Shown piece by piece: positions 25,386 to 34,280 of a DNA stretch of 48,234 nt (the stretch's first letter is position 1; each line of letters begins with the position of its first letter). The stretch spans positions 1-48,234 of the forward strand of contig JAJVIJ010000019.1 of NCBI GenBank assembly GCA_022072095.1. The letters run 5' to 3'. The stretch is from Rhodocyclaceae bacterium (GTDB lineage: Bacteria > Pseudomonadota > Gammaproteobacteria > Burkholderiales > Rhodocyclaceae). The position numbers and the translations under genes are program-made. The notes under the pieces were generated by a model. That model was not told where the DNA came from. It saw only the letters and a list, made by a program, of their open reading frames with translations, and ran no database searches.

Positions 25386-25929
25386 GGCCGACAAATTCCG
25401 ATAGCTGCGCCAATTCGACACCTAGCAGCCGCAAGGCACCGGACAGACGCTCCTCGGCCGGGAGACCGAAAATCACCTCCGGATCGGCCGCGATCGACAG
25501 CCAGGCGTTCTGTGCCATCTCCTGCTCGAGCTGCCCGGCTGCCCATCCGGCATAGCCGAGCGACACCAGCATGTCCTTGGGTTCGCCGGACTCGCCAAAT
25601 GACTGAAGGATGTCGCGAGAACTGGTCAGACCCAGATCATCACGCACCACCAGTGTCGATTGCCATTCCCCGATCGGGCGATGCAGCACGAAGCCGCGGT
25701 CGGTCTGCACCGGCCCGCCAAAATACACCGGCGCACGCACGCGATCGTCATCGCCCATGACGATGTCCAAGCGCTCGAACAGATGCCCGAGGGTCAGCTC
25801 GATAGGTCGATTCACGATCACCCCCAGCGCGCCCTGCTTGCCGTGCTCGCAAACATAGGTCAGCGTGCCGGAAAAATTGCGGTCGACCAGACCGGGCATC
25901 GCAATCAGAAAATGGTGCGTAAGGTCCAT
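25378..25929 (-). CDS. yqgE: AlgH/YqgE family protein (UPF0301)
   Basis: The 183-residue cytosolic protein starts [23 protein letters not shown] and has the family signatures [25 protein letters not shown] and [19 protein letters not shown] 25929 is placed at the conserved N-terminus; the upstream 32 codons show no homology. AlgH was named from alginate regulation in Pseudomonas, but its biochemical function is not settled. It is the first gene of the nine-gene operon, so the operon promoter is probably within 25930-26092. Confidence 0.93.
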   Translation of the reverse strand: MDLTHHFLIAMPGLVDRNFSGTLTYVCEHGKQGALGVIVNRPIELTLGHLFERLDIVMGDDDRVRAPVYFGGPVQTDRGFVLHRPIGEWQSTLVVRDDLGLTSSRDILQSFGESGEPKDMLVSLGYAGWAAGQLEQEMAQNAWLSIAADPEVIFGLPAEERLSGALRLLGVELAQLSEFVGHA

Positions 25930-26092
25930 GGATTTCGCAGTGTTTGCCGGAATTCTAACGTGAAAGCCCGTCCGCGGACGATCAGGCTTGGGTTTGCCGA
26001 AGACAGCGATGACCGGCAAGCGCACCCCTGCACGTCGACACCGGACGGTAGCCTCGACAGTCAGATTCGCGAGCCCGTCTTTGGTTCGCCCG

Positions 26093-27157
26093 CTAGAGAA
26101 CGCGTTGGTACCGGCCGATGGAGGTCAACACGCCGAGCAAGGCCAACAGCATGCCCATGGCGGCGAAAGGGGCGCTCAGCTCTGTCGTCTGCGCCTTGTC
26201 CAGCGTCAGCCTCGCACCCAGCTCACGGTAGACCCGGCTCAGTTCGCGGGCGCTGTCCGCATGGAAATATTCGGCGTGCGTCATGTCCGCGACGGCCTTG
26301 AGCGTGGCTTCATCCACGCGCACGCGCATCGACCAGCCGTTCGCGCTCAGCGTCGCGCCGGCCGGGGTGCCCATCCCCACGGTGTAGACGCGCACACCGT
26401 ATCGGGCAGCCAGCTTCGCCATCTCGATCACATCCGGGCCGGTGTTGCTCTCGCCGTCGGTGAGCAGAACGATGGCCACGGAATCCTTGACCGCCGGTGC
26501 CGCGGACTGGCTCGGGCCGGAATCGGGGGCGGGGCCAGGTTCCGGACGTGGTCCCGTTCCGAGGATGAGCTGATCGGCGTCCAGCCGCGCTTCCGGCAGC
26601 AATGTCGTCAACGCGATCACGATGCCGCTGCCGAGCGCCGTGCCACGCTGCAACTGGAATCGGTCGATGGCCTGGGACAGCTGGTCGCGCTCACGGGTCG
26701 GCGACTGCACCACGGCCGCCGTGCCCGCGATCGCCACGATGCCGATGCGCGCATTCGCAGGCAAATCGTCGATGAAGGCTCTGGCGACCCGTTGTGCCGC
26801 GACGATGCGGCTGGGTTTGATGTCCGTGGCACGCATGCTGCCTGAGACATCCATCGCCAGCATGACGGTCTGCGTGCGCTTGGGCAGCACGATGAGCGCC
26901 TGCGGTCGCGCCGCCGCGGCAAGCAGCATGCCTGCCCCGAGCCAGATCAAGGCCGCCGGCATGTGCCGGCTCCATCCGGCTCGACCCGAGACCGGGCCCG
27001 CTGCCGATACCAGCCCCGCCTGACGCTGCCCCAGTCTGCGCCAGCGCGCAAGCAGACGACCATAGCCGATCGCCGCCAGCGGCAGCAGCGACAACAGCCC
27101 CAGCATCGCCGGCCAGACGAATCCGAAATCGGCAAGCCGTGGCAACACGGCGGTCAC
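26093..27157 (-). CDS. VWA-domain membrane protein (BatA-like), paralogue 1
   Basis: The 354-residue protein has membrane helices at about 13-34, 67-84 and 327-346, and a von Willebrand A domain between them. The MIDAS motif is DVSGSM (103-108), followed by the Thr/Asp sites in [13 protein letters not shown] and [15 protein letters not shown] Pro/Ser-rich linker (about 200-220) interrupts the domain. BatA-type proteins act with MoxR ATPases and DUF58 proteins in envelope or complex assembly. The start is GTG 27157, overlapping the DUF58 stop (GTGA). It is clearly paralogous to the plus-strand VWA gene at 30234; both share the distinctive [11 protein letters not shown] segment. Confidence 0.88.
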   Translation of the reverse strand: MTAVLPRLADFGFVWPAMLGLLSLLPLAAIGYGRLLARWRRLGQRQAGLVSAAGPVSGRAGWSRHMPAALIWLGAGMLLAAAARPQALIVLPKRTQTVMLAMDVSGSMRATDIKPSRIVAAQRVARAFIDDLPANARIGIVAIAGTAAVVQSPTRERDQLSQAIDRFQLQRGTALGSGIVIALTTLLPEARLDADQLILGTGPRPEPGPAPDSGPSQSAAPAVKDSVAIVLLTDGESNTGPDVIEMAKLAARYGVRVYTVGMGTPAGATLSANGWSMRVRVDEATLKAVADMTHAEYFHADSARELSRVYRELGARLTLDKAQTTELSAPFAAMGMLLALLGVLTSIGRYQRVL

Positions 27158-28182
27158 GGTGTCGTTCCTGGCCTGGCAGCGACGTGCGCGTGCACATGGT
27201 GCGCATGGCGACGGCCCGCCGCGATGCGCGCCTGGCCAGAGCGGTACCGTACGAAGCGCAGCAGCGCCTCATCCAGCCGGCCGTCGGTGGCGAGCTCGAG
27301 GCCGTCCACGCCGGCCGCGGTGAACGCGCCGCGCAACCTGCCTTCGCGCTCGGTGGCCGCGCTCGCGAACCGCTCGCGAAAACCGCGATCATGCGTGTCC
27401 ACGAGAAGCTGTTCCCCGGTTTCGGCATCCTGCATGAACACCAGGCCCAAATCGGGCAAGGCGAGTTCCAGCGGATCGAAAAGCCGCACCGCGACGACAT
27501 CGTGTCGACGCGACAGCGACGCCAGCGGCCGGCTCCAGGCCGATGCACTGATGAAATCGGAAATGACAAACACCGCGGAGTGACGGCCGATCGTATGCAA
27601 TGCCGAATCCAGCAAGCCGGCCAGGTCCGTCTCGGCACCGTGCTCGGGTCCGGCCGGCACCGCAAGCAAGCGGTCGAGCAGGTGCAGCACGTGGCGCCGG
27701 CCGGCACGCACCGGGACGACGGGCCCGACTCCGCCCCGGTACAAGAGCGCACCGACGCGGTTGCCACGGCGCGTGAGCAAGCGTGCCAGCACGGCGACGA
27801 ACTCCACCGCCAAAGCGCGCTTTCGCACCGAGCCGGAGCCGAAATCGACCGATCCCGAGAGGTCCACCAGAAACCACGCCGCCATCTCGCGATCTTCATG
27901 GAACTCGCGTACATGCGGTACGCCCAGGCGCGCGGTCACGTTCCAGTCGATATGACGCGCATCATCTTCGGGACGGTATTCACGCAAATCGGCGAGATCC
28001 ATGCCGAAGCCGCGCAGGAAGGTGCGGTAGTCGCCGTGCAGCACACCGTCGAGGCGACGGATCACGGTCCATTCCAGCCGCCGCAACACGGCCTCGGCGT
28101 CGGAACCCGGCCGATCCCGAAGTGGCGCTTCGGGGTCGGGCCGGGCGGCGCGGCGCTCAGCGCGCCACGGCAACCTGAACAT
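27154..28182 (-). CDS. DUF58 domain protein
   Basis: The 342-residue protein carries the DUF58 signature REYRPEDDARHIDWNVTAR (about 69-87). A VWA-like region follows, whose metal motif is partly kept (FLVDLSGSVDFGSG). There are no membrane segments. DUF58 proteins are regular partners of MoxR ATPases. The gene overlaps the moxR-type stop by 26 bases and the following VWA gene by four, so the three should be translated as a unit. The C-terminus is rich in His and Ala (GRRHAHHVHAHVAA). The exact role is unknown; methanol dehydrogenase maturation and stress roles are known for relatives. Confidence 0.9.
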   Translation of the reverse strand: MFRLPWRAERRAARPDPEAPLRDRPGSDAEAVLRRLEWTVIRRLDGVLHGDYRTFLRGFGMDLADLREYRPEDDARHIDWNVTARLGVPHVREFHEDREMAAWFLVDLSGSVDFGSGSVRKRALAVEFVAVLARLLTRRGNRVGALLYRGGVGPVVPVRAGRRHVLHLLDRLLAVPAGPEHGAETDLAGLLDSALHTIGRHSAVFVISDFISASAWSRPLASLSRRHDVVAVRLFDPLELALPDLGLVFMQDAETGEQLLVDTHDRGFRERFASAATEREGRLRGAFTAAGVDGLELATDGRLDEALLRFVRYRSGQARIAAGRRHAHHVHAHVAARPGTTP

Positions 28183-29173
28183 GGCTGGCGAGCGGCTTGT
28201 CCGGTGCCGGCACGGCTTGCAGAATGCTCAGGATCAGCTCGTCCGGGGTCTTCAGATCGGACAGCGCCTCATACGACAACACCAGACGATGGCGCAACAC
28301 ATCCGGCACCAGATCGACCATGTCTTCGGGCAGAACGTAGTGGCGCCCGCGCAGGAAGGCGAGCGCGCGCGCGCCCTCGACCAGATGGATGGTCGCTCGC
28401 GGGCTGGCGCCAAAGCTCAGGTAGGGCCGCAGCGCATCCAGGCCAAAGGCGCCCGGGTCACGCGTCGCGGCGACCACCCTGACCGCGTATCGGATCAGAT
28501 CCGGATCGACATAGACCTTGCGGCAGGCCGCCTGCAGCGCGATCAGCTGTCCGGTGGTCGCGACCGCACCGATGTCGGCAATCTGCCCCGTCACGCGCTC
28601 GACGATCACGAACTCCTCGTCCTCGTTCGGGTAGCCGATCAGCACCTTCATCATGAAGCGGTCGACCTGCGCCTCCGGCAGCGGGTAGGTGCCCTCGGTT
28701 TCGATCGGGTTCTGTGTCGCCATCACCAGAAAAGGCTCCGGCACGATGTGCGTTTCGCCAGCGATCGTCACCTGCCGCTCCTGCATCACCTCCAGCAGCG
28801 CGCTCTGCACCTTCGCCGGCGCGCGGTTGACCTCGTCCGCAAGCAGCAGGTTGGTGAACACCGGCCCGAGCACGGTCGCAAACTCGCCCGTTCCCGGGTT
28901 GTAGACGCGCGTACCCACGAGATCGGCCGGCAACAGGTCCGGCGTGAACTGGATGCGCTTGAACCGGCCGCGCACGGCACGCGCAAGCGTGTTGACGGTG
29001 AGCGTCTTCGCCAAGCCCGGCATGCCCTCGACGAGCAGGTGACCCTGGGCGAGGATGGCAATCAGCACGCGCTCGAGAAAATGATCCTGCCCGACCACCA
29101 CGCGCTTGACCTCGAACAGCACCCGCTCCATCAGGGCAGGCAGATCGCCCGCCGGCGTGACCTCGTCATCCAT
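28157..29173 (-). CDS. MoxR-family AAA+ ATPase
   Basis: This is a 338-residue ATPase with Walker A GMPGLAKTLTVNTLA, Walker B LLLADEVNRAPAKVQSALLE, the sensor MATQNPIETEGTYPLPEAQVDRF and the C-terminal lid sequence YLSFGASPRATIHLVEGARALAF. These are diagnostic of the MRP/MoxR-proper subfamily. It probably uses ATP hydrolysis to remodel a client loaded by the DUF58 and VWA proteins encoded next. It starts at ATG 29173 behind AGAGG. It follows the HtrA-like protease by 24 bases, which suggests a four-gene operon. Confidence 0.94.
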   Translation of the reverse strand: MDDEVTPAGDLPALMERVLFEVKRVVVGQDHFLERVLIAILAQGHLLVEGMPGLAKTLTVNTLARAVRGRFKRIQFTPDLLPADLVGTRVYNPGTGEFATVLGPVFTNLLLADEVNRAPAKVQSALLEVMQERQVTIAGETHIVPEPFLVMATQNPIETEGTYPLPEAQVDRFMMKVLIGYPNEDEEFVIVERVTGQIADIGAVATTGQLIALQAACRKVYVDPDLIRYAVRVVAATRDPGAFGLDALRPYLSFGASPRATIHLVEGARALAFLRGRHYVLPEDMVDLVPDVLRHRLVLSYEALSDLKTPDELILSILQAVPAPDKPLASHVQVAVAR

Positions 29174-29197
29174 GACAACCTCTTGCGCAGGTATGGC

Positions 29198-30112
29198 TCA
29201 AAATGGCGGCATGCCGACCGCAGCGCCCACCGCCTCGATGGTCGTGGCGAAACCGATGCCGATGAAGGTGCTCGCCGACGTCGGATTCAGGATCGCGGTG
29301 ACGATCCCGACCACGTCCCCGTCCATCGTCACCAGCGGCCCACCCGAGTTGCCGGGGTTGGCCGCGGCATCGAACTGGATCAGCCCGGACAGTACGCGCT
29401 TGCCTTGCGGCGAAACAAATTCGCGGTTGAGGCCGGAGATCACACCGGCCGATACCGATGGGCCGATACCGAATGGAAAACCGACCGCGACCACCTCGTC
29501 GCCGGGCTTCAGACGCGACGTATTGCCCAGCGTCGCCGCCGGCAGATCGTCCGGCAGCTTCGTTGCACGGATCACCGCCAGATCGTTTCGCGGGTGCATG
29601 CCCACCAGCGTCGCCGTGGACTCCATGCCATCGAAAAACGTGACCGCCAGCCGTTCCGCCCCGAACACCACGTGAAAATTGGTCAGTATCGTACCGTCTT
29701 CGACGATGACGACGCCGGTCCCCTGGCCGTGTTCCTTCTCCGCGCCGGTCTTCGCGTCCCTGACGTATGTGCGCACGCGCACCACCGATTGCCGCACCGC
29801 TTCGGCGGCCTTGGCCACACGCGCCGGCCAGGGCTTGTTTTCCAGCGCGTCGAGGACGGCGCTATCGATGTCGGCCTGCGTCAGAGTGGTTGGCGGCCTC
29901 CGCAATGCGTCGCGAACGACCACGGCACCGAACACGACCAGCGCTCCGGCAACGAACGCGAAAACGCGCGCATAGCGACGGACCAGTCCGATGGCCGACG
30001 ACACCAGCGAGCCGCGTCGCCCCTCGCGCGGAGCAGACGAGGCCGCGCGCCGGTCCGACGGCGGCGGACCGGCGCTGCGGGTCGAGCCAAAGTAGATCGC
30101 CTTGCGTTTCAT
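29198..30112 (-). CDS. HtrA/DegS-like S1C trypsin-type serine protease without PDZ domain
   Basis: This is a 304-residue protein with a cytoplasmic N-terminus, one membrane anchor (about 48-67) and a periplasmic S1C protease domain. The catalytic triad is His147 (TNFHVV), Asp177 (NDLAVI) and Ser256 (GNSGGP). The chain ends about 20 residues after the last beta strand (STFIGIGFATTIEAVG), so the PDZ domain usual in DegP/DegS is absent. ATG 30112 is the simplest start; ATG 30136 is an alternative, and neither has a strong ribosome site. It is encoded immediately ahead of the MoxR operon, which suggests envelope quality control linked to that complex. Confidence 0.87.
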   Translation of the reverse strand: MKRKAIYFGSTRSAGPPPSDRRAASSAPREGRRGSLVSSAIGLVRRYARVFAFVAGALVVFGAVVVRDALRRPPTTLTQADIDSAVLDALENKPWPARVAKAAEAVRQSVVRVRTYVRDAKTGAEKEHGQGTGVVIVEDGTILTNFHVVFGAERLAVTFFDGMESTATLVGMHPRNDLAVIRATKLPDDLPAATLGNTSRLKPGDEVVAVGFPFGIGPSVSAGVISGLNREFVSPQGKRVLSGLIQFDAAANPGNSGGPLVTMDGDVVGIVTAILNPTSASTFIGIGFATTIEAVGAAVGMPPF

Positions 30113-30233
30113 GGCCAGAAATTCGCAACCCTGCATCGTCGCTCTCAAGTTACCATGTTTGCCACCGAACATGATCACGCCGATCGGCGTGATGCGTGTA
30201 CGCCGGCAGCGGGAGGCTGCCAGGGAGGACGCG

Positions 30234-31301
30234 GTGCGCTTTCTGTGGCCGGAAACCTTAATGCTCTCGCTGCTGGTCCCGTTGCTGGTGGCCGCCTACC
30301 TGCGTGCCTTGCGCCGGCGCCAGCGCGCCGTCATCCACTATGCCAGCCTGAAGCCGGTGCGGGCTGCCATGGGGCCGCGTGCTGCGCTACGACGACATGT
30401 GCCGCCCGCGCTCTTCCTGCTGGCCGTGATCGCGGCGCTGTTCGCCATCGCGCGCCCGGTCACGGTGCTGCCCCTGCCCGCACAGTACGTGACCATCGTC
30501 ATGGCCATGGATGTCTCGCGCAGCATGCTGGCTCAGGATGTCGCACCCAATCGCATCGGCGCCGCGCAGGCTGCGGCGCGCGCCTTCATCGAAACCTTGC
30601 CAAGCAATGTGCGGCTCGGGATCACTTCCTTCGCCGGCACCGCGGCCGTGGTGCAGACGCCAACCGAAAATCGCGAAGATCTGCTCGCCGCCATCGACCG
30701 GTTTCAGTTGCAGCGCGGCACGGCGACCGGTAGTGGCCTGCTGGTATCGCTGGCGATGCTGCGGCCGGACGCCGGCATCGATCTCGAAGCCGAGCTGTTC
30801 GGCCAAGATTTTTCGCGGCGGTCGCGCGCTGCCGATGCCGCGAACGACCGCGCGCGCGCGCCGCTGGACATGCGCGCGCACGCGGAGCCCAGGCCCGTTC
30901 CACCCGGTTCCTGGAGCGGCGGCGCCATCGTGTTGCTGTCCGATGGCCGACGCACGATGGGACCGGATCCGATCGCGGCTGCTCGGCGTGCTGCACAGCT
31001 GGGCGTGCGCGTCTATACCATCGGCTTCGGCACCAAGGCGGGCGCCGAGATCCCCGGCTTCGAGGGCTATTCGTTCTGGGCACGCCTGGACGAGGACACG
31101 CTTCGCAGCGTGGCCCAGCTCACCGATGCCGAATACTTTCACGCCGGCACCGCGGCCGAGCTGGACAAGGTGTATCGCAAGCTGTCGGCGCATCTGGCCA
31201 TGGAGTACCGCGAAACCGAAATCAGCGCGCTGTTCAGTGCGCTGGCCGCGCTGCTCGTACTGGCGGCCGCGGCCTTGTCGATGTTCTGGTTTCGTCGCTG
31301 A
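30234..31301 (+). CDS. VWA-domain membrane protein, paralogue 2
   Basis: The 355-residue protein has membrane helices at about 8-24, 57-73 and 331-350, and a VWA domain with MIDAS motif DVSRSM (93-98). Landmarks are [33 protein letters not shown] and IVLLSDGRRTMGPD. Its closest relative in the window is the minus-strand VWA gene at 26093-27157. GTG 30234 is chosen because GGGAGGA at 30223-30229 lies four bases upstream and the N-terminus then matches the paralogue; the open frame upstream has no homology. It is divergent from the protease-MoxR-DUF58-VWA operon with a 121-base shared promoter region. Confidence 0.87.
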   Translation: MRFLWPETLMLSLLVPLLVAAYLRALRRRQRAVIHYASLKPVRAAMGPRAALRRHVPPALFLLAVIAALFAIARPVTVLPLPAQYVTIVMAMDVSRSMLAQDVAPNRIGAAQAAARAFIETLPSNVRLGITSFAGTAAVVQTPTENREDLLAAIDRFQLQRGTATGSGLLVSLAMLRPDAGIDLEAELFGQDFSRRSRAADAANDRARAPLDMRAHAEPRPVPPGSWSGGAIVLLSDGRRTMGPDPIAAARRAAQLGVRVYTIGFGTKAGAEIPGFEGYSFWARLDEDTLRSVAQLTDAEYFHAGTAAELDKVYRKLSAHLAMEYRETEISALFSALAALLVLAAAALSMFWFRR

Positions 31302-31460
31302 CAAGGCCGACCCTCGTCACGCTGCTGTCCTATCTCTGTAACAACCCGCCCCTAAGCTCCGAGGGCTCGGGTAGCAGATCGGCCCGGCACCGGCCCTGAC
31401 ATTAGCCACACCCCTTGGCCACCCCCTACACGCTCGACCGCCATTCATCGGAGATCAATC

Positions 31461-32216
31461 ATGTTGCGCAAGCCCATCGCTGCTGCCTTGTTGTCCACCC
31501 TCGCGCTGTCCGCCCACGCCGCCATCGGCGCCGGCAGCATCGCCTTCACCTCCTTCAATGCCGACGAGGACGGCTTCTCGATCGTCGCCCTCGCCGACAT
31601 CGCACCCGACACGACCATCTACTTCCAGGACAATGAATGGAACGGTTCGGCGATCGGTGCCGGCGGTGCTTTCAACACCGGTGAGGGCAAGCAGACCTGG
31701 CAGAGCGGAGCCGCCACGGTCCTGGCCGGTACGGTGATCCGCTTCAACAACGTCGACAGCGCCAGCCTGCACGGGGTATCGGTGGGCACGCACACGCTCT
31801 CCGGGGACACCGGCATCAACGCCACCAACGAAACCCTCTACGCCTATCTGGGCAGCGCCATCGACACGCCGACCGTATTCCTCGCCGCCATCTCGAACGG
31901 CAACTTCGGCAGCAACGGGAAGCTCGACAACACCGGACTGAGTGTCGGCACGAACGCGATCGCGTTGCCGGCCAGCTCGGACTGGCATCAGTACAACGGT
32001 CTGCGCTCTGGCAAGGCTAGCTTTGCCCAGTACCTGCCGCTGGTCACCGACCTCAGTCAATGGACCGGTCACGATGGTGCGGTGAATGGCGACTTCAGCG
32101 CACAGATCCCCAATACGACCGCCTTCACGCTCGCCCCGATCCCGGAGCCCTCGACCTGGGCGCTGATGGCTGCCGGCCTGGCGCTCGTGACCGGACTCTC
32201 CCGCCGCCGTCGCTGA
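31461..32216 (+). CDS. PEP-CTERM sorting-signal exported protein
   Basis: The 251-residue protein has a signal peptide ending LALSAHA near residue 20. A beta-rich body starts AIGAGSIAFTSFNADEDGFSIVALADI and includes TIYFQDNEWNGSAIG. This resembles the lamin-tail-like, calcium-binding region of secreted phosphatase or nuclease-type proteins. The C-terminal sorting signal is IPEPSTWALMAAGLALVTGLSRRRR: PEP motif, membrane helix, arginine tail. Such proteins are processed by exosortase/XrtA and anchored to the exopolysaccharide-rich surface. No exosortase is in the window. The ATG follows GGAGA. It is paired with another PEP-CTERM gene downstream, and the two are probably co-expressed. Confidence 0.88.
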   Translation: MLRKPIAAALLSTLALSAHAAIGAGSIAFTSFNADEDGFSIVALADIAPDTTIYFQDNEWNGSAIGAGGAFNTGEGKQTWQSGAATVLAGTVIRFNNVDSASLHGVSVGTHTLSGDTGINATNETLYAYLGSAIDTPTVFLAAISNGNFGSNGKLDNTGLSVGTNAIALPASSDWHQYNGLRSGKASFAQYLPLVTDLSQWTGHDGAVNGDFSAQIPNTTAFTLAPIPEPSTWALMAAGLALVTGLSRRRR

Positions 32217-32336
32217 GCCCTCACGGCCAGCGTCACCCTGGCCTTCCGCGGCCGATCGCTCGGTCGCGGAAGCGCATGCCCGGACCACACCCCCCCGCAC
32301 GGGGGGCCCAACACCTTCTCCGCGTGAACATTCGAC

Positions 32337-33269
32337 ATGATCAAACACTGCCTACTTGCTGCGCTCGCGACGCTGACGACCATGACGGCGTCCGCGCAAA
32401 GCATGCTCAATCTGGCCAACTATCGGCTGACCGGAAACCATGCGCTCGACACGCTGGACGGGCTCGGCCTTGAAGCCTCGGCCGTCACCTACGCCCGCGA
32501 CCGTGGCTCGCTGTTCGTGGTCGGCGATGAAGGACTGGGCGTGATGGAAGTCTCGCTCACCGGCCAGACGCTGGGCACGATGCGCTTCAGCGATTGGCCG
32601 ATAGCAAGTACGAACCACGACGCGGAAGGGCTGAGCTATCTTGGCCAAGGCGTACTGGTCGTCGTCGAGGAACGCTTGCAGGATGCCTATCGGTTTAGCT
32701 ACACAGCCGGGGAGCAGGTGTCGTTAGCGAGCGCTGACTTCGTCTCCTTTGGCAATACCGTAGGCAATGTCGGCACGGAGGGGATCAGCTTCGATGCGCG
32801 CGACGGGCACTTCTTCACGGTCAAGCAGGACAACCCACAGGCCGTTCTGGGTGGCACGCTGAGCTTCGCCGCCAGCGGCGGGGTGTCGACGTTGTCGCCG
32901 CTGTTCGACGCCGACAGCGTGCTCGGACTGGCCAGCCTGTCGGACATCCAGACCCTGGCGCCGGTGAGCGCGCTGGCCCATACCGCGGCCGCAGACAACC
33001 TGCTCATCCTGAGCCTGGATTCGAGGATGCTGGTCGAAGTCAACCGCGCCGGGCAAACCCTGAGCCGCTTCGACCTCGCCGGGGTCACGACCCAGGCGAT
33101 CGAGGGCGTGACGATCGACGAGCGCGGCGTGATCTATCTGGTGGCCGAAGATTCCGGCACGGCCAACTCGCGCCTGTTCGTGCTGACCCCGGTGCCCGAG
33201 CCGGATCCGGTCGCGCTGATGCTAGGCGGGCTCGCGCTGCTCGCGTGGCGGCAACGACGCCCGGTCTGA
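32337..33269 (+). CDS. SdiA-regulated/phytase-esterase-like protein with PEP-CTERM tail
   Basis: The 310-residue protein has a signal peptide (MIKHCLLAALATLTTMTASA). Its beta-propeller-like body resembles the SdiA-regulated and esterase-like phytase domains: LEASAVTYARDRGSLFVVGDEG, HDAEGLSYLG, GTEGISFDARDG and AIEGVTIDERGVIYLVAED. The C-terminus VPEPDPVALMLGGLALLAWRQRR is a PEP-CTERM signal. The repeated E-G-(V/I/L)-(S/T) blocks are typical of the propeller blades. It lies 120 bases after the first PEP-CTERM gene. It is likely a surface protein acting with its neighbour, perhaps on phosphate esters; that role is inference only. Confidence 0.85.
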   Translation: MIKHCLLAALATLTTMTASAQSMLNLANYRLTGNHALDTLDGLGLEASAVTYARDRGSLFVVGDEGLGVMEVSLTGQTLGTMRFSDWPIASTNHDAEGLSYLGQGVLVVVEERLQDAYRFSYTAGEQVSLASADFVSFGNTVGNVGTEGISFDARDGHFFTVKQDNPQAVLGGTLSFAASGGVSTLSPLFDADSVLGLASLSDIQTLAPVSALAHTAAADNLLILSLDSRMLVEVNRAGQTLSRFDLAGVTTQAIEGVTIDERGVIYLVAEDSGTANSRLFVLTPVPEPDPVALMLGGLALLAWRQRRPV

Positions 33270-33279
33270 CGGGCGGCTA

Positions 33280-33304
33280 GCGCGGCGGCGACATGCCACC
33301 GCGC
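33280..33304 (+). terminator. Hairpin after the PEP-CTERM gene pair
   Basis: GCGCGGCGG (33280-33288) and CCACCGCGC (33296-33304) form a nine-base stem with one C-A mismatch and a seven-base loop, eleven bases after the stop codon. No T-run follows, so it could be a factor-assisted terminator or an mRNA 3' end stabiliser. Confidence 0.35.
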
Positions 33305-33446
33305 CTATCCGCACCACCCCTCCGTTCTCCTCCTGAGCTTGTCAAGAAACGCCAATCCGGTTACATAAGGGCGGTCGCCGTACCTTCCCGGTGCGGCGCG
33401 CGCGGCCTCGCCATTCTCCAGCGCGGCCGGGGTACAGGAGCTTGGC

Positions 33447-34280
33447 ATGAAAATTCAGAAGCACAGACTGATTGGCGACGACGGCATGGCCGTGCCATTT
33501 CGCGAGACGCCGAACAAGGGTGGTGCACTGGTGCCGGAATACCTGGTGATGCACTACACGGCCGGCAGCAGCGCCGACAGCGCGATTGCCTGGCTGTGCG
33601 ATGCGCGCGCCAAGGCCTCGGCGCATCTGGTGATCGCTCGTGACGGCGCCATCACCCAGCTGGCGCCGTTCAACCGCGTCACCTGGCATGCCGGCGTCTC
33701 GCAGTGGGCCGGCCGCAGCGGCCTGAACGGATGTTCCATCGGCATCGAGCTCGACAACGCCGGACAACTGGAGCACGTCGGCGGCCGCTGGATCAGCGGC
33801 GTCAGCAAGCGTCACTATCCGGACGAGGACGTGCTCATCGCGCGCCATCGCCAGCAGCCGGCGAGCGCGCCACCAAGCGGCTGGCACGAATACACCGAGG
33901 CACAGATCGACGCGGCGCTGGCCGCCGGCCTGGCGATCGTCGCCCATTACGGACTGCGCGACGTGCTCGGACACGAGGACATCGCTCCGGGCCGCAAGAC
34001 CGACCCGGGACCGGCGTTCCCGCTCGCGAGCTTCCGCGCGCGCCTGCTCGGCCGCGCCGACGACCAGCCTGCCCGCTATGCCGCAGCCACCTCGCTGAAC
34101 ATCCGTACCGGCCCCGGTACGGAGTTTCCGACCTTGCCCAACAGCCCGCTGGCAGCCGGCACGGTGCTGGAAGTGGTCGAGCATCAAGGGGTCTGGTGGC
34201 GCGTGTCGATACCGGACGCCAGCGACGATCGCGATGGCGAAGGCTGGGTGCATAGCCGCTACCTGCAAAGCCTGAATTGA
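33447..34280 (+). CDS. N-acetylmuramoyl-L-alanine amidase with SH3b domain, no signal peptide
   Basis: The 277-residue protein has an Amidase_2 domain (about 25-195) with zinc ligands His36 (LVMHYTAG), His176 ([10 protein letters not shown]) and Asp186 (KTDPGPAF), plus Lys184. A bacterial SH3 domain follows (about 210-277, [14 protein letters not shown] to [10 protein letters not shown]). It should cut the amide bond between muramic acid and L-Ala in peptidoglycan. The N-terminus ([20 protein letters not shown]) shows no signal peptide or membrane helix, so export is unexplained. The stop overlaps the recQ TTG start (TTGA). It could be a cytoplasmic muropeptide-recycling enzyme, a prophage-derived endolysin, or an effector exported by another route. 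Confidence 0.88.
   Translation: MKIQKHRLIGDDGMAVPFRETPNKGGALVPEYLVMHYTAGSSADSAIAWLCDARAKASAHLVIARDGAITQLAPFNRVTWHAGVSQWAGRSGLNGCSIGIELDNAGQLEHVGGRWISGVSKRHYPDEDVLIARHRQQPASAPPSGWHEYTEAQIDAALAAGLAIVAHYGLRDVLGHEDIAPGRKTDPGPAFPLASFRARLLGRADDQPARYAAATSLNIRTGPGTEFPTLPNSPLAAGTVLEVVEHQGVWWRVSIPDASDDRDGEGWVHSRYLQSLN

Noticed and set aside
29655-29680. Second parS-like CACGTG site inside the protease gene
   Set aside because: Only the CACGTGAAA core matches; the left arm differs at most positions.
28181-30733. 850-codon plus-strand frame covering the MoxR and protease genes
   Set aside because: Arg/His-rich antisense artefact spanning three genes, each with firm motifs on the minus strand (or plus strand from 30234).
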